Source: JBQCHF01 sp051953655 (GTDB taxonomy: Bacteria; Actinomycetota; Actinomycetes; Motilibacterales; Motilibacteraceae). Taken from it: DNA of 19,029 bases. The first letter of the stretch is position 1, and each line of letters begins with the position of its first letter. The notes below the pieces were generated by a model that was not told the DNA's origin, did no database searches, and was given only the letters and a program-made list of their open reading frames with translations. Of this stretch, positions 7,425 through 15,359 are shown in pieces. The translations under genes were made by a program, and so were the position numbers. The DNA is taken from contig JBQCIO010000298.1 in NCBI GenBank assembly GCA_051953655.1, forward strand, positions 1 through 19,029, written 5' to 3'.

Positions 7425-7430
7425 GGAGGT
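7425..7430 (+). promoter_or_regulatory. Ribosome binding site of etfB
   Basis: GGAGGT lies ten bases before the ATG at 7441. The spacing is slightly long but the sequence is strong, and it supports this start. Confidence 0.65.
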
Positions 7431-7440
7431 CGGCCACGGC

Positions 7441-8232
7441 ATGTCCGAGCCACTGAAGATCGTCGTCTGCGTGAAGTACGTTCCCGACGCGGCGGCCGAC
7501 CGGTCGTTCGCGGCGGACAACACCACTGACCGTGACTCGGTGGACGGCCGGCTCTCGGAGCTGGACGAGTACGCGGTCGAGCAGGCACTGAAGATCGTCG
7601 AGTCCGGGACGGACGCGGAGATCACGTATCTGACGATGGGTCCTGACGACGCCACGGACGCGCTGCGCAAGGCGCTGTCGATGGGCGGGGACAAGGCGAT
7701 CCACGTCAACGACCCGGCGCTGCACGGCGCGGACTACGCGGCCACCGCGAAGGTGCTCGCGGCCGCGGCGCAGAAGGCGGGCTTCGACCTGGTGGTGTGC
7801 GGGATGGCCTCCACCGACGGCGGCGGGCAGGTCGTTCCCGCGATGATCGCCGAGCACCTCGGCGTCGCGCAGATCACCTTCGCGGGGGAGATCTCGGTCG
7901 CCGACGGCACGGTGACCATCCGCCGGGACGGGGACAGCGCCACCGAGCGGATCGAGGGTCCGGTGCCGGCGGTGGTCTCGGTGACCGACCAGACCGGTGA
8001 GGCCCGGTACCCCTCGTTCAAGGGGATCATGGCGGCGAAGAAGAAGCCGCTGGAGACGTGGTCGCTGGCCGACCTGGGCATCGACGCCTCCGAGGTGGGG
8101 CTGTCGGCTGCGTGGACTTCGGTGGAGGACGTCACCAAGCGGCCGCCGCGGCAGGCCGGGACCATCGTCAAGGACGAGGGCGACGGCGGGGCGAAGCTGG
8201 CCGAGTTCCTGGCCGCGCAGAAGTTCATCTGA
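7441..8232 (+). CDS. etfB: Electron transfer flavoprotein beta subunit
   Basis: This 263-residue protein is the AMP-binding partner of EtfA. The heterodimer carries electrons from acyl-CoA and related dehydrogenases towards the quinone pool. The N-terminus KIVVCVKYVPD is typical of the family, and the conserved stretch DLVVCGMASTDGGGQVVPAM (about residues 118-137) lines the nucleotide pocket. The region SVTDQTGEARYPSFKGIMAAKKKP (about 180-203, cited as positions) carries the EtfB signature, including the basic KKK run. Length is normal. The start is ATG 7441 with GGAGGT upstream. etfA follows 52 bases after the stop, with its own ribosome binding site. This corresponds to fixA/Rv3029c in mycobacteria. 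Expression is probably controlled from the promoter near 7286. Confidence 0.96.
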   Translation: MSEPLKIVVCVKYVPDAAADRSFAADNTTDRDSVDGRLSELDEYAVEQALKIVESGTDAEITYLTMGPDDATDALRKALSMGGDKAIHVNDPALHGADYAATAKVLAAAAQKAGFDLVVCGMASTDGGGQVVPAMIAEHLGVAQITFAGEISVADGTVTIRRDGDSATERIEGPVPAVVSVTDQTGEARYPSFKGIMAAKKKPLETWSLADLGIDASEVGLSAAWTSVEDVTKRPPRQAGTIVKDEGDGGAKLAEFLAAQKFI

Positions 8233-8284
8233 CGGGCACGAGACACAGACCACGACTTCGCACAGCGGAAGGGATTCACGAGAC

Positions 8285-9247
8285 ATGGCTGAGGTTCTCG
8301 TCCTCGTCGACCACGTCGAGGGTGCGGTGCGCAAGCCCACCCTGGAGCTGCTGACCATCGCCCGCCGGTTCGGCGAGCCCGCCGCGGTGTTCCTCGGCCA
8401 GGGTTCGGACAAGGCGGTCGAGACGCTCGGTTCCTACGGCGCGACCAAGGTGTACGTGGTCGACGCCCCGGAGATCGACGACTACCTGGTGGTGCCCAAG
8501 GCCGAGGCGCTGGCGCAGGTCGCCCAGTCCGCCTCCCCGGCCGCGGTGCTGATCACCTCCTCCTACGACGGCAAGGACATCGCCGCGCGGGTGGCGGTCA
8601 AGCTGGGTTCGGGGATCATCACCGACGCCGTCGACGTCGAGGCCGGCCCGAACGGGCCGGTGGCCACCCAGTCCGCGTTCGCCGCGTCCTACGTGGTCAA
8701 GTCCGCGGTGACCAAGGGCGTGCCGGTGATCACGGTCAAGCCGAACGCGGCCGCCCCGGAGCAGGTCGGCGGCACTGCGAGCGTGGAGGACGTGCAGGTC
8801 GCGTTCTCCGACCTGGCCAAGGCCGTGAAGGTGGTCGAGCGGTCCCCGCGTCAGGCCACCGGCCGCCCGGAGCTGACCGAGGCCGCGATCGTGGTCTCCG
8901 GCGGGCGCGGCCTGGGTGCGGCGGAGAACTTCTCCCTGGTGGAGAAGCTGGCCGACTCCCTCGGCGCGGCCGTCGGGGCCTCCCGCGCTGCGGTGGACGC
9001 CGGCTGGTACCCGCACTCGAACCAGGTCGGGCAGACCGGCAAGACCGTCTCCCCGCAGCTGTACGTGGCCACCGGCATCTCCGGCGCCATCCAGCACCGC
9101 GCCGGCATGCAGACCTCCAAGACGATCGTGGCCATCAACAAGGACGCCGAGGCCCCGATCTTCGAGCTGGCCGACTTCGGCGTCGTCGGCGACCTGTTCC
9201 AGGTCGTCCCCCAGCTCACCGACGAGGTCACCACCCGCAAGGGCTGA
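8285..9247 (+). CDS. etfA: Electron transfer flavoprotein alpha subunit
   Basis: This 320-residue FAD-binding subunit pairs with EtfB. The N-terminal domain (about 1-185) starts AEVLVLVDHVEGAV. The C-terminal FAD domain has VVSGGRGLGAAENF (203-216), AGWYPHSNQVGQTGKTV (239-255) and the diagnostic LYVATGISGAIQHRAGM (259-275), followed by IVAINKDAEAPIF. All expected flavin-contacting segments are present. The frame is open far upstream within etfB, but ATG 8285 is the only start giving the family N-terminus, and it has GGAAGGG about 10 bases before it. It ends 39 bases before a strong hairpin terminator, so etfBA is a closed two-gene unit. It matches fixB/Rv3028c; the acyltransferase genes that follow it in M. 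tuberculosis are absent here. Confidence 0.97.
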   Translation: MAEVLVLVDHVEGAVRKPTLELLTIARRFGEPAAVFLGQGSDKAVETLGSYGATKVYVVDAPEIDDYLVVPKAEALAQVAQSASPAAVLITSSYDGKDIAARVAVKLGSGIITDAVDVEAGPNGPVATQSAFAASYVVKSAVTKGVPVITVKPNAAAPEQVGGTASVEDVQVAFSDLAKAVKVVERSPRQATGRPELTEAAIVVSGGRGLGAAENFSLVEKLADSLGAAVGASRAAVDAGWYPHSNQVGQTGKTVSPQLYVATGISGAIQHRAGMQTSKTIVAINKDAEAPIFELADFGVVGDLFQVVPQLTDEVTTRKG

Positions 9248-9286
9248 GCCTCACCGGACATCGCACCGGTCGATGCGCTGGGCACA

Positions 9287-9320
9287 GAGGGCGGACGGCT
9301 CCCAGGAGCCGTCCGCCCTC
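9287..9320 (+). terminator. Intrinsic terminator after etfBA
   Basis: Bases 9287-9300 (GAGGGCGGACGGCT) and 9307-9320 (AGCCGTCCGCCCTC) are perfect complements, giving a 14-base-pair stem and a six-base loop CCCAGG that can close further. It begins 40 bases after the etfA stop. Only a weak T-containing tail follows, as is usual in actinobacteria. It directly precedes the iscS promoter box. Confidence 0.8.
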
Positions 9321-9328
9321 GTCACGTC

Positions 9329-9334
9329 TAGACT
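9329..9334 (+). promoter_or_regulatory. Putative -10 box, leaderless iscS
   Basis: TAGACT fits TANNNT and lies exactly seven bases before the ATG at 9342. There is no Shine-Dalgarno sequence in between. The -35 position would fall in the terminator stem and has no consensus match. Confidence 0.5.
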
Positions 9335-9341
9335 CGCCCCG

Positions 9342-10541
9342 ATGGTCTACCTGGACCACGCGGCGACCACCCCCATGCTCCCCGAGGCGGTCGAGGCACT
9401 GACCGCGCACCTGGGGTCAGTCGGCAATGCCTCGTCCCTGCACGCCTCCGGCCGACGCGCCCGGCGGGTGGTCGAGGAGTCCCGCGAGACGGTGGCGGCC
9501 GCGCTCGGCGCCCGCCCCAGCGAGGTGGTCTTCACCGGCGGCGGCACCGAGGCCGACAACCTCGCGGTCAAGGGCATCTACTGGGCCCGCCGGGCGGAGG
9601 ACCCGCGCCGTACCCGCGTCCTCGCCAGCAGCGTCGAGCACCACGCCGTGATGGATCCGGTGCAGTGGCTCGCCGACGCCGAGGGTGCCCAGGTCGAGTG
9701 GCTGCCGGTGGACGCCTTCGGCCGGGTCGACCTCGGTGCGCTGGAGGCCGCCCTGGCCCACGCCCCCGAGTCGGTCGCGCTGGTCACCGTCATGTGGGCC
9801 AACAACGAGGTCGGCACGGTGCAGCCGGTGCGCGACGTGGTCGACATCGCCCACCGCTACGGCGTCCCGGTCCACTCCGACGCCGTCCAGGCCGTCGGGC
9901 AGGTGCCCGTCGGGTTCGCCGCCTCCGGGCTGGACGCCCTCACGGTGAGCGCCCACAAGGTCGGCGGCCCGATCGGCGCCGGCGCGCTCCTCGTGGGCCG
10001 CGACGTGCCGCTCACCGCCCTGCTGCACGGCGGCCAGCAGGAACGCGAGCGCTCCGGCACCGTCGACGCCCCCGCCGTCGCCGCCTTCGCGGCCGCGCTC
10101 AAGGTCACCGTGGGCGACCTCGAGGAGCGGGTGGCCCGGCTGGCGTCGCTGCGCGACCGGCTGGTGGCCGGCGTCCTCGCCGAGGTGCCCGACGCGGTGC
10201 TCAACGGCGACCCCAGCACCGATCCCTCGCACCGGCTGGCCGGCAACGCGCACTTCTCGTTCCCCGGCTGCGAGGGCGACAGCCTGCTGCTGCTGCTCGA
10301 CGCGCGCGGCGTCGAGTGCTCCACCGGCTCGGCCTGCTCGGCCGGTGTGCCGCGCCCCAGCCACGTGCTGCTGGCCATGGGGGTGCCCGAGGAGCTGGCC
10401 CGCGGCTCGCTGCGGTTCTCCCTGGGGCACACCTCCACCGCCGCCGACGTCGACGCGCTGCTCGGGGCGCTCGGCCCGGTGGTCGAGCGGGCCCGGCGCG
10501 CGGGTCTGACCACCGTGCCGCCGGCGCTGGTCGAGGGCTGA
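9342..10541 (+). CDS. iscS: Cysteine desulfurase (IscS/NifS family)
   Basis: This 399-residue PLP enzyme takes sulfur from cysteine as an enzyme-bound persulfide. The N-terminus VYLDHAATTP is the family hallmark. His101 (in SSVEHHAVM) stacks on the cofactor, Asp180 and Gln183 fall in HSDAVQAVGQ, and Lys206 in SAHKVGGPIGAG is the Schiff-base lysine. Cys332 in STGSACSAG is the catalytic cysteine, and this loop is the NifS/IscS type. Start ATG 9342 is fixed by the family N-terminus at the second residue, so the mRNA is probably leaderless. mnmA begins three bases after the stop, so the enzyme most likely feeds sulfur to tRNA thiolation and possibly to Fe-S assembly. It corresponds to Rv3025c. 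Confidence 0.96.
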   Translation: MVYLDHAATTPMLPEAVEALTAHLGSVGNASSLHASGRRARRVVEESRETVAAALGARPSEVVFTGGGTEADNLAVKGIYWARRAEDPRRTRVLASSVEHHAVMDPVQWLADAEGAQVEWLPVDAFGRVDLGALEAALAHAPESVALVTVMWANNEVGTVQPVRDVVDIAHRYGVPVHSDAVQAVGQVPVGFAASGLDALTVSAHKVGGPIGAGALLVGRDVPLTALLHGGQQERERSGTVDAPAVAAFAAALKVTVGDLEERVARLASLRDRLVAGVLAEVPDAVLNGDPSTDPSHRLAGNAHFSFPGCEGDSLLLLLDARGVECSTGSACSAGVPRPSHVLLAMGVPEELARGSLRFSLGHTSTAADVDALLGALGPVVERARRAGLTTVPPALVEG

Positions 10542-10544
10542 GCC

Positions 10545-11675
10545 GTGCGCGTGCTCGCCGCCATGTCCGGCGGCGTCGACTCCGCCGTCGCCGCGGCCCG
10601 CGCCGTGGAGGCCGGTCACGACGTCACCGGCGTCCACCTCGCCCTGTCCCGCGCGCCGCAGAGCCACCGCACCGGCGCCCGCGGCTGCTGCACCGTGGAG
10701 GACGCGCGCGACGCGCGCCGCGCGGCCGACGTGCTCGGCATCCCGTTCTACGTCTGGGACATGGCCGAGCGGTTCCACGCCGACGTCGTCGAGGACTTCC
10801 TGGCCGAGTACGCGGCCGGGCGCACCCCCAACCCGTGCGTGCGCTGCAACGAGCGGATCAAGTTCGCGGCGGTGCTGGACAAGGCGCTGGCGCTCGGCTT
10901 CGACGCGGTCTGCACCGGCCACTACGCGGTGCTGGAGAACTCGGCGGAGGCGGATGGACGGCGCGGCCGCACGCTGCACCGCTCGGCCGACGCCGGCAAG
11001 GACCAGTCCTACGTCCTCGGCGTGCTGACCCCCGAGCAGCTGGCGCACTCGCTGTTCCCGCTCGGCGGATCGACCAAGGAGCAGGTGCGGGAAGAGGCCG
11101 CGCGGCGCGGCCTGGCGGTGGCCGACAAGCCCGACAGCCACGACATCTGCTTCATCGCCGACGGCGACACCGCCGGCTGGCTGCGCGACCGGATCGGCTC
11201 GCAGCCCGGACGGATCGTGGACGAGACCGGCGCGGTGGTCGGCGAGCACGACGGTGCCTACGGCTTCACCGTCGGCCAGCGCCGGGGCCTGCGCCTCGGC
11301 GTGCCGGCGCCGGACGGCAAGCCGCGCTACGTGCTCGACGTCAGCCCGGTGGAGCGGACCGTGACGGTGGGTCCGCGCGAGCGGCTGTCGGTCACCGAGC
11401 TCGTCGGCGGCGCGCCCGTGTGGTGCGGGCCGGCCCCGGAGCTGCCCCTGGCCTGCCGGGCGCAGGTGCGCGCCCACGGCGAGCCGGTGCCGGCGCGCGC
11501 CGACGTCGTCGACGACGCGCTGGTGGTGGAGCTGGACCGCCCGGTGCACGGGGTCGCCCCGGGCCAGTCGGTGGTGCTGTACGTGCCGGACCCGCGCGGG
11601 GAGCGGGTGGTCGGCTCGGCCACGATCGCGCGGGCCGCCCGGCGGTCGACGCAGCCGACCGAGGCACCGGCGTGA
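10545..11675 (+). CDS. mnmA: tRNA-specific 2-thiouridylase MnmA
   Basis: This 376-residue enzyme makes 2-thiouridine at wobble position 34 of certain tRNAs, using ATP and persulfide sulfur. The PP-loop SGGVDSAV is at residues 8-15. The two catalytic cysteines are Cys101 in CNERIKF and Cys202 in HDICFI, both aligned with the known enzyme. CTGHYA (123-128), GKDQSYVL and GQRRGLRLG are further conserved blocks, and the C-terminal beta-barrel runs from about 290. GTG 10545 is chosen because it gives RVLAAMSGGVDS directly. The stop overlaps the next GTG as GTGA, coupling translation to the MetE-like gene. A TusA/TusE relay is not seen, so direct transfer from the adjacent cysteine desulfurase is likely. 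It matches Rv3024c. Confidence 0.96.
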   Translation: MRVLAAMSGGVDSAVAAARAVEAGHDVTGVHLALSRAPQSHRTGARGCCTVEDARDARRAADVLGIPFYVWDMAERFHADVVEDFLAEYAAGRTPNPCVRCNERIKFAAVLDKALALGFDAVCTGHYAVLENSAEADGRRGRTLHRSADAGKDQSYVLGVLTPEQLAHSLFPLGGSTKEQVREEAARRGLAVADKPDSHDICFIADGDTAGWLRDRIGSQPGRIVDETGAVVGEHDGAYGFTVGQRRGLRLGVPAPDGKPRYVLDVSPVERTVTVGPRERLSVTELVGGAPVWCGPAPELPLACRAQVRAHGEPVPARADVVDDALVVELDRPVHGVAPGQSVVLYVPDPRGERVVGSATIARAARRSTQPTEAPA

Positions 11676-12721
11676 CCGAGCCGCGCCTCGCTCTCCCGGC
11701 CGGCGCGGCCAGCGGGGTGGGCTCGCTGCCGGGAACCGACCCGCGCGAGGCCGTGCGCCTGGTCGTCGGCGAGCTGCCGGACCTGCCGCACCTGCCCGAG
11801 CTGCCCGGCCGCGGCGCCGGCGCGGACCTGGTGGGGCGCACCGCGGCGCTGCTGGTGGACCTGCACGTGGACCTGCAGCCAGCCGGCTGGCGGCTGGTCG
11901 ACCGGCCCGGCCGGGACGAGAACCGTGCGCTGGCCATGCTGCGCGAGGACCTCGATGCCCTCGAGGAGCACACCCAGGGCCTCACCGGACCGGTCAAGGT
12001 CCAGCTGGCCGGGCCGTGGACCCTCGCGGCCACCCTGGACCTGCCCCGCGGCGAGCGCGCCGTGTCCGACCCGGGCGCGGCGCGCGACCTCGCCGCCTCG
12101 CTGGCCGAGGCCGCCGCCGCGCACGTGGCCGAGGTGCGCCGGCGGGTGCCCGGCGCCGACGTCGTGCTGCAGCTGGACGAGCCGGCGATCCCGGGTGTGC
12201 TCGCCGGCGCGCTGAAGACCATCTCCGGGTTCGGGCGCATCCGCGCCGTGGAGGAGCCGGTGGCCGAGCAGGCGCTCGCCGCGGTGGTCCAGGCCGCAGG
12301 CGCGCCGGTGATCGTGCACTGCTGCGCCGCCGACCCGCCGCTGGACCTGTTCCGCCGGGCCGGGGCGGCCGGGCTGTCGGTCGACGTGCGGTTGCTCGAC
12401 GTCGGCCGTGCTTCACCGCTGGACGAGGCGTTCGGCGAGGCGGTCGAGGCGGGCCTGTCGCTCTGGGTCGGGGCCGTCCCTGCCGTCGTCCCGGCCGGGG
12501 CCAGACCGTCGGGGCCGGCCGCTACGGTCGCGGGCGTGCGGCGGCTGTGGTCGCGGCTCGGGTTCGACCCCGGGGTGCTGGCCGCGTCCGTCGTCGTCAC
12601 GCCCACCTGCGGGCTGGCCGGTGCCTCGCCGGCCGGTGCGCGGGAGGCGATGCGCGTCGCCCGGGAGGCGGCGCGGACGCTGGTCGAGGACCCGATCGAC
12701 GACTCAGGGGAGCACGAGTGA
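11672..12721 (+). CDS. MetE-like core protein (cobalamin-independent methionine synthase fold)
   Basis: This 349-residue protein corresponds to the C-terminal catalytic barrel of MetE only; full MetE is about 750 residues. It keeps the expected zinc ligands: His216 and Cys218 in IVHCCA, and Cys313 in TPTCGLAG. The LQLDEPAIPG segment (167-175) matches the DEPA motif, and an N-terminal GVGSLPGTDP matches the family start. The polyglutamyl-folate-binding N-terminal domain is missing, so the methyl donor may not be methyltetrahydrofolate; archaeal core MetE proteins use other donors. It resembles M. tuberculosis Rv3015c, whose function is unsettled. The GTG start overlaps the mnmA stop, and the TGA overlaps the ligA GTG. 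Fold and metal site are confident; methionine synthesis as its role is an inference. Confidence 0.88.
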   Translation: MTEPRLALPAGAASGVGSLPGTDPREAVRLVVGELPDLPHLPELPGRGAGADLVGRTAALLVDLHVDLQPAGWRLVDRPGRDENRALAMLREDLDALEEHTQGLTGPVKVQLAGPWTLAATLDLPRGERAVSDPGAARDLAASLAEAAAAHVAEVRRRVPGADVVLQLDEPAIPGVLAGALKTISGFGRIRAVEEPVAEQALAAVVQAAGAPVIVHCCAADPPLDLFRRAGAAGLSVDVRLLDVGRASPLDEAFGEAVEAGLSLWVGAVPAVVPAGARPSGPAATVAGVRRLWSRLGFDPGVLAASVVVTPTCGLAGASPAGAREAMRVAREAARTLVEDPIDDSGEHE

Positions 12722-14835
12722 GCGAGGAGCTGCCCGTCGGTCAGGTGGCCGAGCAGGCCGAGCCCACCGTGCAGGCGCGCGAGCGGCACGCGGAGGTGTC
12801 CGGCCTGGTCGAGGACGCGCGCTACCGCTACTACGTGCTGGACCGGCCCACGGTCTCCGACGCCGAGTTCGACGGCTGGATGCGCGAGCTCGAGGCCCTC
12901 GAGGAGCAGTTCCCGGCGCTGCGCACGCCCGACTCGCCCACCCAGAAGGTCGGCGGGGCGGTGGCCACCGAGTTCACCGCGGTGGACCACCTCGAGCCGA
13001 TGATGAGCCTGGACAACGCCTTCTCCGACGAGGAGCTGGCGGCCTGGGCGGACCGGGTGGTCAAGGAGGGCGGCGAGGGCGCGGAGTACCTCTGCGAGCT
13101 CAAGGTCGACGGCCTCGCGGTCAACCTCACCTACGAGAATGGCCGGTTGGTCCGGGCGGCCACCCGCGGCGACGGCCGCACCGGCGAGGACGTCACGCTG
13201 AACGTCCGCACCATCGAGAACGTCCCGCACCGGCTCGACGGCGCGGAGGTGCCCGTGCCGGCGCTGCTCGAGGTGCGCGGCGAGATCTACTTCCCCGTGG
13301 CCGGCTTCGAGGAGCTCAACGCCTCGCTGGTGGCGGCGGGCAAGGCGCCGTTCGCCAACCCGCGCAACACCGCAGCCGGCTCGCTGCGGCAGAAGGATCC
13401 GCGGGTCACCGCGTCGCGGCCGCTGCGGCTGGTCTGCCACGGACTGGGCCGGCGCGACGGGTTCGAGCCCGAGCGGCAGTCCACCGCCTACGAAGCCCTG
13501 CGGTCGTGGGGCCTGCCGGTCAGCGACCGGGTCCGCGTGGTGAAGGACCTGGCCGGCGTCTCCGAGTTCGTGGCGTACTACGGCGAGCACCGGCACGACG
13601 TCGAGCACGAGATCGACGGCGTGGTGGTGAAGGTCGACCAGGTCGCGCTGCAGCGCCGGCTCGGGTCCACCTCCCGGGCGCCGCGGTGGGCGATCGCCTA
13701 CAAGTACCCGCCGGAGGAGGTGACCACCAAGCTGCTCGACATCCAGGTGAACGTCGGGCGCACCGGGCGGGTCACCCCGTTCGGCGTCATGGAGCCGGTC
13801 AAGGTCTCCGGCTCCACGGTGGAGATGGCCACCCTGCACAACGCCAACGAGGTCAAGCGCAAGGGCGTGCTCATCGGCGACACCGTGGTGCTGCGCAAGG
13901 CCGGCGACGTCATCCCGGAGATCGTCGGCCCGGTGGTCGACCTGCGCGACGGCTCCGAGCGCGAGTTCGTCATGCCCACCCACTGTCCGGCGTGCGGAAC
14001 GGAGCTGCGCCCGGCCAAGGAGGGCGACGTCGACATCCGCTGCCCGAACACCCGGTCGTGCCCCGCGCAGCTGCGCGAGCGGCTGTTCTTCGTGGCCGGC
14101 CGCGGCGCGTTCGACATCGAGGTGCTCGGCTACGAGGCGGCGCAGGCACTTCTCGACGCCGGGGTTCTGGAGGACGAGGGCGACGTGTTCTCCCTCACCG
14201 AGGAGCAGCTGGTCGGTGTGCCGCTGTTCACCCGCAAGGACGGCGGCCTCACCGCCAACGGTCGCAAGCTGCTGGACAACCTGGCCGCGGCCAAGGAGCG
14301 CCCGCTCTGGCGCGTGGTGGTGGCCCTGTCCATCCGGCACGTCGGCCCCACCGCCGCGCAGGCGCTGGCCCGCGAGTTCCGCTCGCTGGACCGCATCGCC
14401 GCGGCGGGCGAGGAGGAGCTGGCCGCGGTCGACGGCGTCGGGCCCACCATCGCCGCCTCGGTGCGCGACTGGTTCGAGGTCGACTGGCACCGCGGGGTCG
14501 TGGAGAAGTGGCGCGCGGCCGGGGTCCGGATGGAGGAGGACGGCGCCGACGACGGCCCCCGCCCGCTCGAGGGCCTCACCGTGGTCGTCACCGGTTCGCT
14601 CGAGGGCTTCTCCCGCGACGGCGCCACCGAGGCGATCCAGAACCTGGGCGGGAAGGCCGCCGGATCGGTGTCGAAGAAGACCTCGTTCGTGGTGGTGGGG
14701 GACAGCCCCGGCTCCAAGTACGACAAGGCCGTGCAGCTGGGCGTCCCGGTGCTGGACGAGGACGGCTTCAAGGTCCTGCTCGAGCAGGGCCCCGACGCCG
14801 CCCGCGAGGTCGCGCAGGTGCCGGAGAAGGAGTGA
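12718..14835 (+). CDS. ligA: NAD-dependent DNA ligase LigA
   Basis: This 705-residue protein has the full bacterial LigA layout. The NMN-binding Ia domain includes YYVLDRPTVSDAEFDGW (38-54). The adenylated lysine is Lys129 in CELKVDG. The OB fold includes GRTGRVTPFGVMEPV. The zinc finger uses Cys423, Cys426, Cys442 and Cys448. Helix-hairpin-helix motifs occupy about 450-600, including GVGPTIAASV, and a BRCT domain runs from about 615 to 700 with VVVTGSLEGFSRDGATEAI. It seals nicks in replication and repair. GTG 12718 overlaps the previous TGA and starts MSEELPVGQV, leaving a short acidic N-terminal tail. Its TGA overlaps the next GTG. Length is normal for actinobacteria (about 690-700). It matches Rv3014c. 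Confidence 0.97.
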   Translation: MSEELPVGQVAEQAEPTVQARERHAEVSGLVEDARYRYYVLDRPTVSDAEFDGWMRELEALEEQFPALRTPDSPTQKVGGAVATEFTAVDHLEPMMSLDNAFSDEELAAWADRVVKEGGEGAEYLCELKVDGLAVNLTYENGRLVRAATRGDGRTGEDVTLNVRTIENVPHRLDGAEVPVPALLEVRGEIYFPVAGFEELNASLVAAGKAPFANPRNTAAGSLRQKDPRVTASRPLRLVCHGLGRRDGFEPERQSTAYEALRSWGLPVSDRVRVVKDLAGVSEFVAYYGEHRHDVEHEIDGVVVKVDQVALQRRLGSTSRAPRWAIAYKYPPEEVTTKLLDIQVNVGRTGRVTPFGVMEPVKVSGSTVEMATLHNANEVKRKGVLIGDTVVLRKAGDVIPEIVGPVVDLRDGSEREFVMPTHCPACGTELRPAKEGDVDIRCPNTRSCPAQLRERLFFVAGRGAFDIEVLGYEAAQALLDAGVLEDEGDVFSLTEEQLVGVPLFTRKDGGLTANGRKLLDNLAAAKERPLWRVVVALSIRHVGPTAAQALAREFRSLDRIAAAGEEELAAVDGVGPTIAASVRDWFEVDWHRGVVEKWRAAGVRMEEDGADDGPRPLEGLTVVVTGSLEGFSRDGATEAIQNLGGKAAGSVSKKTSFVVVGDSPGSKYDKAVQLGVPVLDEDGFKVLLEQGPDAAREVAQVPEKE

Positions 14836-15248
14836 GTGCGCTCGCTGACCCGCGCGACCTGCTCGGCGAGTGGCGGCTGGACCGGGCGGTGCTGGACCGG
14901 CGCAGCGGCCTGCGCGGCTGCGTCCATGGCTCCCTCGTCGTCACCGACGAGGGCAGCCGGCTGCGCTGGGCCGAGCGTGGCACGTTCCGCTGGGACGGGC
15001 GCGAGGTGCCGGTGGAGCGGACCTACCTGCTGGTGCCGGGGACGGCCGGCGACGTTCCCGAGGTGCTGTTCGCCGACGGCCGCCCGTTCCACCCCTGGCG
15101 GCCGGGGGAGTGGGTGGAGCACCCGTGCGCCGAGGACCGCTACCGGGGGCTGGTCACCGGGGAGGGCGAGCGCGTGCGAGTGGTCTGGGAGGTGCGCGGG
15201 CCGGCCAAGGACCAGCGGCTGGTGACCCGGCTCCGGCGGGTGCCCTAG
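14832..15248 (+). CDS. DUF6314 family protein
   Basis: This 138-residue soluble protein has the pattern of DUF6314: an opening LLGEWRLDRAVLDRRSG, then GSLVV and RWAERGTF, a central VLFADGRPFHPW (77-88), an HPCAEDRYRG block and an ending VRGPAKDQRLVTRLRR. The alternating polar and hydrophobic strands suggest a lipocalin-like beta-barrel that could hold a small ligand, but no function is known to me. The start is GTG 14832, overlapping the ligA TGA; a second GTG at 14836 is out of frame. The stop is TAG, which shows that TAG works as a normal terminator codon in this genome. Co-translation with ligA is suggested by the overlap, but a direct functional link is unproven. Confidence 0.78.
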   Translation: MSALADPRDLLGEWRLDRAVLDRRSGLRGCVHGSLVVTDEGSRLRWAERGTFRWDGREVPVERTYLLVPGTAGDVPEVLFADGRPFHPWRPGEWVEHPCAEDRYRGLVTGEGERVRVVWEVRGPAKDQRLVTRLRRVP

Positions 15249-15346
15249 GAAGCGCAGCCGGACCGGTCGCTGCCGGGCCGCGGCCACCGCCACCCCGTAC
15301 AGCCGCCCGCCGCGACTGCCCTGACCGGCTCCGCGCCCGTCCTCCC

Positions 15347-15352
15347 TAGGAT
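15347..15352 (+). promoter_or_regulatory. Putative -10 box, leaderless gatC
   Basis: TAGGAT fits TANNNT and lies exactly seven bases before the ATG at 15360, without a usable ribosome binding site. It overlaps an upstream in-frame ATG (15351), which therefore cannot be the start if this promoter is real. Confidence 0.5.
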
Positions 15353-15359
15353 GGGGCCC

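Larger units (their letters stand above)
7065..7440 (+). other. Intergenic spacer and leader before etfB
   Basis: This 376-base stretch holds no credible gene on either strand; the open frames seen there have no coding bias or start signals. It contains a strong GC hairpin at 7186-7224, a probable promoter at 7263-7291, a near-palindrome at 7274-7289 and a leader of roughly 140 bases. The leader can form small alternative stems (7335-7342 with 7376-7383; 7361-7366 with 7372-7377). Confidence 0.6.

Noticed and set aside
9417..11549. Minus-strand open frame of about 710 codons opposite iscS and mnmA
   Set aside because: Same mirror effect: no start signal, no recognisable domain, and the opposite strand holds intact enzymes.
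11392..14490. A very long open frame on the minus strand (about 1032 codons) opposite the MetE-like gene and ligA
   Set aside because: Its product is low-complexity His/Val/Gly/Arg-rich sequence without domains, and it lies opposite genes with clear catalytic motifs. It is a high-GC mirror frame.
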